Below are positions 8,934-16,667 of a stretch of 64,000 nucleotides of DNA, one piece after another. Source of the DNA: Larkinella knui (GTDB lineage Bacteria; Bacteroidota; Bacteroidia; Cytophagales; Spirosomataceae). The stretch covers positions 248,001 to 312,000 of the forward strand of contig NZ_RQJP01000006.1 of NCBI RefSeq assembly GCF_003858645.1. The letters run 5' to 3'. Numbering within the stretch: position 1 is the stretch's first letter; every line of letters begins with the position of its first letter. Made by a program: the position numbers and the translations under genes. Below the pieces are notes generated by a model, which was not told the DNA's origin, made no database searches, and saw only the letters and a list, made by a program, of their open reading frames with translations.

Positions 8934-10256
8934 TCATTCAGCGGTTTTCGATTCCGATAGCCTAACGGCCAGTTCCTGGGCTTTCCGGATGCAATCGGAC
9001 AAGCTGGCTCCCTCGTACCAGTTCGCACATACGTATAACGCGTCCGACTCCAGCGCCGGAATCTGCTCTCTGACCGGCACAATCCGGGCATCGTATTGCG
9101 GAATTGCGCGGTCCCAACGCTTGAGCCACTGCCGCACCGGCTTTTTAGCCTGAATGTCAAACGCCTGAACCAGTTCCTGATGTACCCGCTGGCGAATGGT
9201 TTCGTCCGGTTGCCGGGTATTTTCAGCCCCTTGCCGACCACCCACCAAACTCGTAAACAACACTTCATCCGCCGGACAGCGTCCGTCAAATACCGAACTA
9301 CTCCAGATGTGTCCGGCCACAAATTGCTTTTCGCTGCGCGGATTTAAACCGCCAAAGCCGTTGAGCGGGTGTTTTACATCGGCCCGTTTATAAGCCGAAT
9401 GAACGGCCGTCATGGGCGGATAATCGATCTGACGCAGCAGCGTTGCCAAAGTTGGCCAGGTTGCTTCAAGCAAGGCCGCCGAAGCATTGGTATCGCAAGC
9501 CAGCACCACGGCGTCGGCAGAATACGTCCCACTCTGAGCGTCGAGCAGCCAGCCGGTTTCTGTTTTGGTCAGGCGGTTTACGGCATCAGTCAATTTAACG
9601 GTTTTTACCTGAGCCGCCAGTGCTTTAGGCACCGTTTGCAGCCCGTTCCGAAAGCTGAACGACTGCCGTCGCCCGGCCGAACCCGCATTTTTAATGAAGC
9701 CTTTCAGTACCGAACCATACGTTTTTTCGTATTCCAGCAACACCGGATAGGTTTCCGAAACCAGCAGCTGATCGGGATCTCCGGCATACACACCGGCCAC
9801 AAACGGTGCCAGGGCATACTCCACCACTTCCTGCGAAAACCGTCGGCGAAAAAAGGCGCTCAACGTTTCGCCGGGGGGCGAAACCGTGTGATTGGAACGT
9901 TCCTGCCAGATGGCTTTCTTGGTTTGCCAGCTGAAAAAAGACGTGACTAGCAGCGACAGCGGACCCGTGGGCAGTTTTCGGTAGGCTCCGTTGCGAAAAA
10001 TATACCGCGCTTTGCTAACCGCCCTGGCAAAGCGAATTTCCGGCGTCAGGCCCAATTGATCGAGCCAGGTCAGCAAAGCCGCGTCGCCCAGCAGCGAATT
10101 CGGTCCGAGTTCGATCAGATAGTCTCCCTCGCGCCGGGACTGCATGAGCCCGCCGGGTTCATCACTGCGGTCAAACAATAAACACGGAATTTGGCGTTGC
10201 TGGAGTTCATACGCCAGCGTCAGGCCCGATATTCCTGCTCCAATGATGGCAATCAT
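8934..10256 (-). CDS. hemG: Protoporphyrinogen/coproporphyrinogen oxidase (HemG/HemY type)
   Basis: 440 residues. The N-terminal dinucleotide-binding motif GAGISGLTLAYEL (6-18) is followed by a conserved GGLMQSRREGDYLIELGPNS, the signature of FAD-dependent protoporphyrinogen oxidases. The C-terminus (LYVCANWYEGASLSDCIRKA) closes the FAD site as in HemY-like enzymes. It oxidises the porphyrinogen in late haem synthesis, peripherally at the membrane. Bacteroidota naming varies between hemG and hemY/cgoX, and the sequence alone does not tell which substrate is used. Its ATG overlaps the stop of the upstream DUF4296 gene (10253-10256), implying translational coupling. Confidence 0.9.
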   Translation of the reverse strand: MIAIIGAGISGLTLAYELQQRQIPCLLFDRSDEPGGLMQSRREGDYLIELGPNSLLGDAALLTWLDQLGLTPEIRFARAVSKARYIFRNGAYRKLPTGPLSLLVTSFFSWQTKKAIWQERSNHTVSPPGETLSAFFRRRFSQEVVEYALAPFVAGVYAGDPDQLLVSETYPVLLEYEKTYGSVLKGFIKNAGSAGRRQSFSFRNGLQTVPKALAAQVKTVKLTDAVNRLTKTETGWLLDAQSGTYSADAVVLACDTNASAALLEATWPTLATLLRQIDYPPMTAVHSAYKRADVKHPLNGFGGLNPRSEKQFVAGHIWSSSVFDGRCPADEVLFTSLVGGRQGAENTRQPDETIRQRVHQELVQAFDIQAKKPVRQWLKRWDRAIPQYDARIVPVREQIPALESDALYVCANWYEGASLSDCIRKAQELAVRLSESKTAE

Positions 10257-10672
10257 TTCTTCAAATTTTTGAGTCGGGCCGGGAGTCGGCTTTTGCTCGT
10301 GGTAGTCGTGTCCACCGGCTTTTTACGCCGTTCCAACTCTTCCGTTACCTTTTTATAAATCCCCGCTAATTGCTCGGGGTCCGACGAATAATACTTGTAA
10401 CTCTGCGAATAAGCTGCCGTATCTACTTTATATTTCTGAAAGATCTGCTTCTCAAGATGCTTATAAATCAGGGTGTTGCTGTCCTGCGAAGCCCGGTTCA
10501 TTTTTGTAACCCGCGCTTCGGCCAGGTGGATTTCGGTTAAGATCTGCGCCATTTTTGCTTCCGGAATCAGGTTTTCGGGTGGTTTCTCCGCCGGCGTCTG
10601 GCAGGCCTGCAAAAAACTAAATACTACTAACAGCGCCCATTGTCGGAATTGGCAGCACAGTTGCGCGTTCAT
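10253..10672 (-). CDS. DUF4296 domain lipoprotein
   Basis: 139 residues from the ATG at 10672. Longer starts reach into the divergent DUF58 gene's leader and are unlikely. The N-terminus is a lipoprotein signal (WALLVVFSFLQAC) with the lipidated Cys, followed by PENLIPEAKMAQILTEIHLAEARV. This helical opening, with a KYKVDTAAYSQSYKYYSSDPEQL segment after it, is the DUF4296 pattern common in Bacteroidota. It would be anchored in the inner or outer membrane. Its role is not known. The 4-base overlap with hemG suggests one transcript. Confidence 0.8.
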   Translation of the reverse strand: MNAQLCCQFRQWALLVVFSFLQACQTPAEKPPENLIPEAKMAQILTEIHLAEARVTKMNRASQDSNTLIYKHLEKQIFQKYKVDTAAYSQSYKYYSSDPEQLAGIYKKVTEELERRKKPVDTTTTSKSRLPARLKNLKK

Positions 10673-10800
10673 TTTCGTTATTTTTGTCAAAACTGGCATC
10701 TGAGTACAAATGTCGGGAATCCTGTTCGTATAACACGCTGCTATTCGTCGCTGAACCATTTTTAACCGGATTTTCAGCCGCGTTTAGCCAAAAAGATCCG

Positions 10801-11667
10801 ATGCACGAGTTTTTGGCAAGGTTATATCAGTTCGAAATTCGGATCCGGAAAGCCGTCAACTCGCAGATGCGCGGTAATTTCCGGTCCATTTTCAAAGGTT
10901 CTGGTCTGGAATTCAGCGACTTACGCACCTACCAGTATGGCGACGACGTGCGGGCAATCGACTGGAACGTATCCTCGAAAGGCCACGGAACCTTCGTTAA
11001 AATTTTCCGCGAAGAAAAAGATCAGACGGTTTTTTTCCTCGTGGACGTCAGTGCTTCCCAGGAAATTGGCACGACCACCCGCTCTAAACTCGATACCACC
11101 CGTGAAGTTTGTGGCGTTCTGGCGCTGTCGGCCATCAAAGAAGCCAGTCACGTCGGAATGTACTGTTTTTCGGATCAAAAGGAAAAATACCTCAAGCCGT
11201 CGAACAGCATGAAACACGGTTATCAGTTGATTGTCAATTTATTCAAACTAAAACCGGAGTCCGTACGCACCAATCTGGCCGATGCGCTGCTGTTCACGCT
11301 CAACGTACTCAAACGCCGGAGTGTGGTTTTTCTGGTTTCGGATTTTATCGATTCCGGCTACGAACACAACCTGAAAGCCCTCGCCCGGAAGCACGATCTG
11401 GTGGTCATTCACATGTACGACCAACGGGAAACCAATCTGCCACGGCTGGGAATTATTCCGGTTTACGATACGGAAAGCCGCCGAACGGTTTGGGTCAACA
11501 CCTCGTCGTCCAGTTTCCGTAACGGCATCAAGCAGACGTTCCGGCAAAGCCAGCAGCAACTGGAGCGGTTTTGCAAACAGTATAACGCCAATTACGTGGC
11601 CCTCGATTCGCAGGCGGATTACGTTCCGCAACTGATCGAGTTGTTCCGTGTTCGAAAAGCCCGATGA
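10801..11667 (+). CDS. DUF58 domain protein of the Bat/MoxR-type operon
   Basis: 288 residues from the ATG at 10801. Upstream frame extension has no family similarity. The DUF58 core is clear: RGNFRSIFKGSGLEFSDLR, YGDDVRAIDWNVS, then a vWA-like half with LVDVSASQEIG and VVFLVSDFIDSG. DUF58 proteins are encoded with MoxR AAA+ ATPases and vWA proteins, and probably act in metal-dependent assembly or stress tolerance at the membrane. No moxR gene is visible in this window. The stop overlaps the next start (ATGA 11664-11667). Confidence 0.9.
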   Translation: MHEFLARLYQFEIRIRKAVNSQMRGNFRSIFKGSGLEFSDLRTYQYGDDVRAIDWNVSSKGHGTFVKIFREEKDQTVFFLVDVSASQEIGTTTRSKLDTTREVCGVLALSAIKEASHVGMYCFSDQKEKYLKPSNSMKHGYQLIVNLFKLKPESVRTNLADALLFTLNVLKRRSVVFLVSDFIDSGYEHNLKALARKHDLVVIHMYDQRETNLPRLGIIPVYDTESRRTVWVNTSSSSFRNGIKQTFRQSQQQLERFCKQYNANYVALDSQADYVPQLIELFRVRKAR

Positions 11668-12662
11668 ACATGATGATAGGAACGCGGCCGCGTCGCACGA
11701 TAAAACGGATTCAACAGCGTAGAACGGATTTTAGCCGATGGCTCGTTATTCGGAATTCGCTATTCGTAATTCATTATTTATTTTTCCTCAACACCACTTA
11801 CGCCCAGCCCCCTAAAGGAGTTTTTCTGACTGATACCATTGAAATTGGCAAACCGTTCCAGTATTCGCTGAGCATTCGGCACCGGCCCCGGATCGATGTT
11901 TTATTCCCGGATACCGCCCGGCATTTTTCGCCCTTTCTGGTGCGTGATATTTCGATCTTCTCGACGAAAACCGATGCCAGAGGCAGTCTGGACAGTTCGG
12001 TTTATACGCTCGTATCCTTCGAAACCCGTCCGACGCAGACCCTGCGCGTACCGGTTTTTCTGCTGCGTACGCCCACCGATAGCACCGTTGTCTTTTCCAA
12101 TGTCGATACGATCCAGCTCCGGGAACGCATTCAGACTCAGCGGCCCGACACGCTTCGACTTTCGACCGATATGGCTGTAGTTGCGCTTCAGCAACAGATG
12201 AATTATCCGCTGTTAATGACTATTTTAGTGGGATTGTGTTTGCTGGCAGGGATTCTTTTTCTATTCTTCGGACGCAGTATCCGCACGCGCATCCGGCGCT
12301 ATCAGCTGTACCGGCAGTACCTGGATTTTCAACGGTCGTTCAATCGCCTGACACGCGGTATTGGTCCCGAAACCGCCCATGAAGATGCCGGACGAGCGGT
12401 GGTAATCTGGAAGAAGTACATGGAGCAGTTGGAACGCAAACCGTTTACGTCACTGACAACCCGCGAAATTGTCGAATCCGTGCAGGATAATCGACTGGCC
12501 GACGCGCTGAAAGAAATCGACGGGGTCATTTATGGAAGCGTATATTCCGACCAAACCCAGCAGTCGCTCCGTATTTTAAACGAAGTAGCCGACAGTGCCT
12601 ACCGCCGGAGCAGCGTCCAGTTGCAGGACGTAACTCAGGCAGATCCCCTTAGAACGACTTAA
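11664..12662 (+). CDS. Membrane protein of the Bat-type operon (unassigned family)
   Basis: 332 residues as drawn. A hydrophobic N-terminal segment ends at TTYAQPPKG, a good signal-peptidase site. A periplasmic beta-rich region (DTIEIGKPFQYSLSIRHRP) is followed by one membrane helix at about residues 182-206 and a basic cytoplasmic tail (RSIRTRIRRYQLYRQYLDF). Position between DUF58 and the vWA gene, and this layout, match the small-Bat or BatD-like membrane partners of such operons. The first 45 codons come from odd low-complexity DNA (heptad words at 11744-11780), so the true start could be internal, although the ATGA overlap with DUF58 favours this one. Confidence 0.72.
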   Translation: MNMMIGTRPRRTIKRIQQRRTDFSRWLVIRNSLFVIHYLFFLNTTYAQPPKGVFLTDTIEIGKPFQYSLSIRHRPRIDVLFPDTARHFSPFLVRDISIFSTKTDARGSLDSSVYTLVSFETRPTQTLRVPVFLLRTPTDSTVVFSNVDTIQLRERIQTQRPDTLRLSTDMAVVALQQQMNYPLLMTILVGLCLLAGILFLFFGRSIRTRIRRYQLYRQYLDFQRSFNRLTRGIGPETAHEDAGRAVVIWKKYMEQLERKPFTSLTTREIVESVQDNRLADALKEIDGVIYGSVYSDQTQQSLRILNEVADSAYRRSSVQLQDVTQADPLRTT

Positions 12663-12663
12663 T

Positions 12664-13674
12664 ATGGAATGGTTTTCGTATCAGTGGTTTACAATCTCGC
12701 AACTGCGCCAGTTTGTCTGGGCGCAACCGATCTATTTGTATGCCATTCCCGCCATTCTGCTTTTGTTTGGATTGCGGACCCTGCTAGCCGGCCAGTCGCA
12801 ACAACGGCTGAATGTGGCCCTCAATCAGACCGAACTTCAGCCTTCGCTACTCGGTAGTTTGCGGTATTTGCTGCCACTGAGTTTCTTTATCGCCACCACG
12901 CTCATCTTGATGGCGCTGGCCCGGCCCCAACTGATCCGCGAAGAAACGGAACGGGTGGCCGAAGGCATCGATCTCATGCTGGCTATCGATATTTCGTCGT
13001 CCATGGCTGAAACGGACCTCAAACCCAATCGCCTGGAAGCGGCTAAACGCGTGGCCCGCAGTTTTGTCAAAAGCCGCCATAATGACCGGATCGGGCTGGT
13101 TATTTTCGCCGGAGAAGCCTATTCGCTTTGCCCGCTAACAACCGACCACGACCTGCTGAACGGGTATTTGAACGATCTGGACGCCAGCATGATCAAGACC
13201 TCCGGCACGGCCATCGGCAGTGCGCTGGCGGTATGTATCAATCGGATGCGCGAATCAAAAGTAAAAAGTAAAGTGGCTATTTTGCTCAGTGACGGCGACA
13301 ATACGGCCGGCAATCTCGATCCGGTTACGGTGGCACGGCTGGCTAAAGCGTTCAACATCCGAATTTATACCGTGGCTATCGGACGCCCACCAACACAAAG
13401 TGTTCCCAGCAACCTTGCAACGGTTACGGTGGATGAAGGAATTTTGACTACTATCGCCAACATCGGCAGCGGAAGTTTTTTCCGCGCGGGCGACGCAACC
13501 CGCCTGCAGACGGTTTTCAATGAAATTGATCGGTTGGAAAAAACGCCCGTCAAAACCGTTATTTACAAGGATGTCAAGGATTTTTACCGCGTCTACCTGT
13601 ACTGGGCCATTGTGTTTCTGCTGCTGACGTTATGCCTGAAAAATACGATTTTTGGAAATATTCTTGAGGATTGA
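12664..13674 (+). CDS. vWA domain membrane protein (BatA-like)
   Basis: 336 residues. Two membrane helices near the N-terminus (about 23-40 and 66-86) precede a von Willebrand A domain with a complete MIDAS: D109-x-S-x-S (DISSS), T182 (KTSGTAIG) and D210 (LLSDGDNTAG). A last helix at about 310-330 anchors the C-terminus. This is the BatA arrangement: a metal-binding periplasm-facing or cytoplasm-facing vWA domain fixed to the membrane and working with DUF58 and MoxR. The gene starts one base after the stop of the preceding gene and is followed closely by rnhB, so all four genes are probably one transcription unit. Confidence 0.9.
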   Translation: MEWFSYQWFTISQLRQFVWAQPIYLYAIPAILLLFGLRTLLAGQSQQRLNVALNQTELQPSLLGSLRYLLPLSFFIATTLILMALARPQLIREETERVAEGIDLMLAIDISSSMAETDLKPNRLEAAKRVARSFVKSRHNDRIGLVIFAGEAYSLCPLTTDHDLLNGYLNDLDASMIKTSGTAIGSALAVCINRMRESKVKSKVAILLSDGDNTAGNLDPVTVARLAKAFNIRIYTVAIGRPPTQSVPSNLATVTVDEGILTTIANIGSGSFFRAGDATRLQTVFNEIDRLEKTPVKTVIYKDVKDFYRVYLYWAIVFLLLTLCLKNTIFGNILED

Positions 13675-13758
13675 AAAGTAAAGCTATGAGACAAGCGTGC
13701 AAAGATGCAATGTCTGTTTATTCATCTCACTTCTCTTGTCTATCCTCTCTTGGCTGGT

Positions 13759-14349
13759 ATGCTACGATCTCATTACAACGAAAACTACACCGAAGCGGGA
13801 CTAGACGAAGTCGGGCGCGGTTGTCTGGCCGGGCCGGTGGTGGCGGCAGCGGTTATTTTACCCAAAAACTATACGCACCCGATCCTGACCGATTCCAAAC
13901 AGCTCAGTCGATCTCAACGGGAACAACTGCGAGACGAATTGCAGCGTGACGCCCTGGCCTGGGCGGTGGCCGAAGTCTCGAACGAAGAGATTGACCGCAT
14001 CAACATCCTGAAAGCCAGCTTTCTGGCGATGCACCAGGCACTGGATGTGGTAATGAATCGGGCTGATGGTGTAAAACCGGATCATTTGCTGATCGACGGC
14101 AACCGGTTTATCAATTACCCGATGATTCCGCACACCTGTATTGTCAAAGGCGATACGAAGTTTCTGTCCATTGCAGCCGCGTCGGTGCTGGCGAAAACCT
14201 ACCGGGATGAGTTGATGGAAAAACTGGCGATTGACTTTCCGCACTACGGCTGGGAACGAAATGTCGGCTATCCGACGCCGTTTCACCGACGGGCGATTCA
14301 GGAATTCGGGCCGTGCCGGTGGCACCGGATGAGTTTTCGGCTGGTTTGA
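13759..14349 (+). CDS. rnhB: Ribonuclease HII
   Basis: 196 residues from the ATG at 13759. Upstream in-frame codons derive from a purine-rich intergenic repeat and are not conserved-looking. The catalytic motif GLDEVGRGCLAGPVVAAAV (D16, E17) is complete, and LLIDGNRF and IAAASVLAKTYRD supply the remaining acidic and binding residues. RNase HII removes single ribonucleotides and RNA from RNA-DNA hybrids in the cytoplasm. The length is normal for the family. Confidence 0.95.
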   Translation: MLRSHYNENYTEAGLDEVGRGCLAGPVVAAAVILPKNYTHPILTDSKQLSRSQREQLRDELQRDALAWAVAEVSNEEIDRINILKASFLAMHQALDVVMNRADGVKPDHLLIDGNRFINYPMIPHTCIVKGDTKFLSIAAASVLAKTYRDELMEKLAIDFPHYGWERNVGYPTPFHRRAIQEFGPCRWHRMSFRLV

Positions 14350-14423
14350 GAAATTTGCAGGTGATTCCAACGCTTCGTCATCCGACGGAATCCTTTCAGT
14401 ATCTGCATTTTACCTGAACCCGT

Positions 14424-15245
14424 ATGAAGACTTTTTACTTTTTGTTGCTGCTGATGCTGGTTATGGCCTGCAACCGAAAGAGCGAAGAGGCCATTCTGGC
14501 CAGAGGCTCCTCCTTTCGTTTGATTCGAACGGATTACTACGGAAGTCCGGCGAGTCCGGCTTCGTTTCGGTCCACCCACTACAACTACGACGAGAACAAC
14601 CTGCTCCGCGAGATCATTTCGGAAAATACAAACGGCGCGGTGGACAGCAAACAGGTTTATCGATGGACAGGCGGAAATACGCTTCGCGTGGAACAGCATT
14701 TTACCAATCCGCCCTGGTCGAGCAGCATTCAATCGGGACAGCCCCTGAAAATCTATTCCTACGATGATACGGTTTTCAATCCCGATACAACCCTCCGTAA
14801 ACGAGACAATTATTCGATCCAGATCGATAACAAAACCGAGTATCGCTCCACCACAACGTTCGAATATGAATACGGGAAGCAGATAAAGAGAAAAAACATT
14901 TACACGAGCAATGGAAAACTGGCGTCCTATACGTTGCTCTACTATGATAACCGGGGAAACGTGACAAGGGAAGATCTGTACACCAATGTTTCGAATACCG
15001 ACCGGCCCAATAGTACTACAACTTATGAATATGATAACGCTCCCAACCCCTACCGTACGGCCCGGTTGAATTCGGAGATTAGCTGGTATATGAGTGCGAA
15101 TAACATTGTTCGTCAGACGTCGGTTAATCTAGTTTCTGGAATTAGCTCAGATGAGCAATGGACGTATGAGTACCGGCCCGACGGCTACCCCGCCCGGCAA
15201 GTTTACACGGATGGGCGGAAGGAGGAGTTTATTTATAATCAGTAG
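14424..15245 (+). CDS. Lipoprotein with YD/RHS-like strand repeats, function unknown
   Basis: 273 residues. A lipoprotein signal (FLLLLMLVMAC) gives a lipidated Cys at about 16. The mature protein is rich in Tyr, Asn and Thr and built from short strand repeats (HYNYDENNLLREIISENTN; YYDNRGNVTREDLY; YEYRPDGYPARQVY), similar to YD or DUF4595-like beta-helical repeats of surface proteins in Bacteroidota. No enzyme motif is seen. It is likely an outer-membrane-anchored protein. It converges with the DUF2480 gene and both end in the long hairpin at 15246-15333. Confidence 0.7.
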   Translation: MKTFYFLLLLMLVMACNRKSEEAILARGSSFRLIRTDYYGSPASPASFRSTHYNYDENNLLREIISENTNGAVDSKQVYRWTGGNTLRVEQHFTNPPWSSSIQSGQPLKIYSYDDTVFNPDTTLRKRDNYSIQIDNKTEYRSTTTFEYEYGKQIKRKNIYTSNGKLASYTLLYYDNRGNVTREDLYTNVSNTDRPNSTTTYEYDNAPNPYRTARLNSEISWYMSANNIVRQTSVNLVSGISSDEQWTYEYRPDGYPARQVYTDGRKEEFIYNQ

Positions 15246-15333
15246 GAATGAGTATACGGTTTTCGGTGGCTGACGCGTTAGCTTCGTGCGTCAGCCACCG
15301 AAAACCGTATACTGGAAACCGTAAACTCATTCT
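15246..15333. terminator. Bidirectional terminator with 25-bp perfect stem
   Basis: Arms 15252-15276 and 15288-15312 are exact reverse complements (25 bp), with an 11-nt loop. GAATGA/TCATTC pairs outside it after a bulge. It separates two convergent stop codons. The loop-proximal GGCTGACGC is the same as in the hairpin at 16585-16661. Confidence 0.8.
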
Positions 15334-15845
15334 TATTTTGGGCGCTTGTAGAGCGGCACGGTGCTGCACGGTTCGCCGAACATAATGCTCTGGGCAACGG
15401 GCCGCAGCCGGCGCGTGATCTCGACGTAAGCCGCCGTCGGCACCGAAACCTTGCTGCATCCTTTCACCACCACGCGGCTGTCGCGGTAGTCTTCGATGTT
15501 GATGCGGGCGATGGCGTCGAAGTAGAGTTTTTCTTCCAGATCCTGCAGCGTGCCGAACACCACCGTGTGGGCGTAGGGTTCCAGATGAATCGTCAGCAGC
15601 ATGTAGGCCCAGGTCGGAACAATGGCGTCTTCCGAACAGGTAACGGCCACGTTTTTTCCCTCATACTGGCTCCAGTTGTGGGTTTTCAGAAACTCGCGAA
15701 AATCTTTTTCCCTGAGAATCAAACCCATAAACAGATTGTCTTTCAAGTCGTAGACAACTCGTTCGCCGGGGTGATAATAGTCTTCCAGATCCAGGGACAC
15801 CAGGCCACTTTTGGCCACGCGATTAACAATCAGTTCTGTTTCCAT
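15333..15845 (-). CDS. DUF2480 family protein
   Basis: 170 residues from the ATG at 15845. The protein (NRVAKSGLVSLDLEDYY, FREFLKTHNWSQYEGK, DAIVPTWAYMLL, YRDSRVVVKGCSK, PTAAYVEITRRLRPVAQSI) matches the DUF2480 family, which is found almost only in Bacteroidota. Conserved Cys and acidic residues exist, but no function is established. It is soluble, without signal peptide. It sits 39 bases downstream of tsaB on the same strand and is probably co-transcribed with it. Confidence 0.87.
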   Translation of the reverse strand: METELIVNRVAKSGLVSLDLEDYYHPGERVVYDLKDNLFMGLILREKDFREFLKTHNWSQYEGKNVAVTCSEDAIVPTWAYMLLTIHLEPYAHTVVFGTLQDLEEKLYFDAIARINIEDYRDSRVVVKGCSKVSVPTAAYVEITRRLRPVAQSIMFGEPCSTVPLYKRPK

Positions 15846-15884
15846 AATCAAGTATACAGACTAAAGTCCGTAAGTACATACCCG

Positions 15885-16577
15885 CTAAACAACCAACTTC
15901 TTCGGCTTGGTTCCCACAAAATCCTTTAGATAATAGGGTTCAAAATCCGCGACATTTTCAAACCGGCTTTCCTGATACGCGATAGCCGCCAGTTGGCCCA
16001 CCGTTCGGGCCGAAGGATGAATGACTTGCTCGGGAAAAACCGCATTCGGCTGGTGCGCCAATACCGCCCGGCATTTGGCCGCGCCATTGCCGAAAAACAC
16101 AACGGGTTGCTGTGTCAACAGATCCGCAAAAGACTGGTCGTCAATAATTTGCGCCGACGTGGGCCGAATTTCAAGGACATCTGCATCATACACCGCGCAA
16201 TACACTTCCATCCGGCGGGCGTCGAGCAGCGGGCAAAGCGCATACGATGCGGGATAAAAACCGCTCAGCTGCCACGCCATGGCCTCGAGCGTATTGATGG
16301 CCAACAGCGGTTTATCGAGCGCAAAACACAGGCCTTTCGCCGTCGAAACGCCAATCCGCAAACCGGTATATGAGCCCGGCCCTTTGGCCACAGCAACTGC
16401 ATCCAAATCCGAAAGCTGGTGTCCGCTGTCATGAACCACGTTCCGAATCAAGGTTGTCAGCATACCCGACGACGATTTTTCAGTAAACAATTCAAAACAG
16501 GCCAAAACCGCACCGTCGCGGTGCAGCGCCACCGAACAAACGGTTGTGGAGGTATCAAGGGAGAGAATGAGAGACAT
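15885..16577 (-). CDS. tsaB: tRNA threonylcarbamoyladenosine biosynthesis protein TsaB
   Basis: 230 residues from the ATG at 16577. A longer in-frame start exists but would translate the intergenic hairpin into IIHHSSF-type low-complexity sequence. MSLILSLDTSTTVCSVAL and the AVAKGPGSYTGLRIGVSTAKGL segment are the TsaB signatures of the ASKHA fold. TsaB forms a complex with TsaD and TsaE that makes t6A37 on ANN-decoding tRNAs. The length is typical. Confidence 0.93.
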   Translation of the reverse strand: MSLILSLDTSTTVCSVALHRDGAVLACFELFTEKSSSGMLTTLIRNVVHDSGHQLSDLDAVAVAKGPGSYTGLRIGVSTAKGLCFALDKPLLAINTLEAMAWQLSGFYPASYALCPLLDARRMEVYCAVYDADVLEIRPTSAQIIDDQSFADLLTQQPVVFFGNGAAKCRAVLAHQPNAVFPEQVIHPSARTVGQLAAIAYQESRFENVADFEPYYLKDFVGTKPKKLVV

Positions 16578-16584
16578 GAAAATG

Positions 16585-16661
16585 AATGATGAATGATGGA
16601 TGATGAATGGGCTGACGCATAAATCACGCGTCAGCCCATTCATCATCCATCATTCATCATT
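16585..16661. repeat. Long intergenic hairpin, 34-bp perfect stem
   Basis: Arms 16585-16618 and 16628-16661 are exact reverse complements with a 9-nt loop. The outer arm is a heptanucleotide word repeated three times (GATGAAT, GATGGAT, GATGAAT). The loop-proximal GGCTGACGC core is shared with 15252-15312. It lies between two genes read in the same direction (S41 protease, then tsaB), so it could terminate or protect the protease mRNA. Confidence 0.8.
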
Positions 16662-16667
16662 AAAAAT

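Noticed and set aside
10673-10759. Longer start for the DUF4296 lipoprotein
   Set aside because: The longer frame destroys the lipoprotein signal architecture and overlaps the divergent DUF58 leader.
13676-13758. Strong hairpin between the vWA gene and rnhB
   Set aside because: Only GAGACAAG/CTTGTCT pair over a long gap. It shares the word of other hairpins but is too weak to list as a structure of its own.
16578-16646. N-terminal extension of TsaB (reading IIHHSSF)
   Set aside because: It translates the 34-bp hairpin. TsaB proteins start at MSLILSLDTST.
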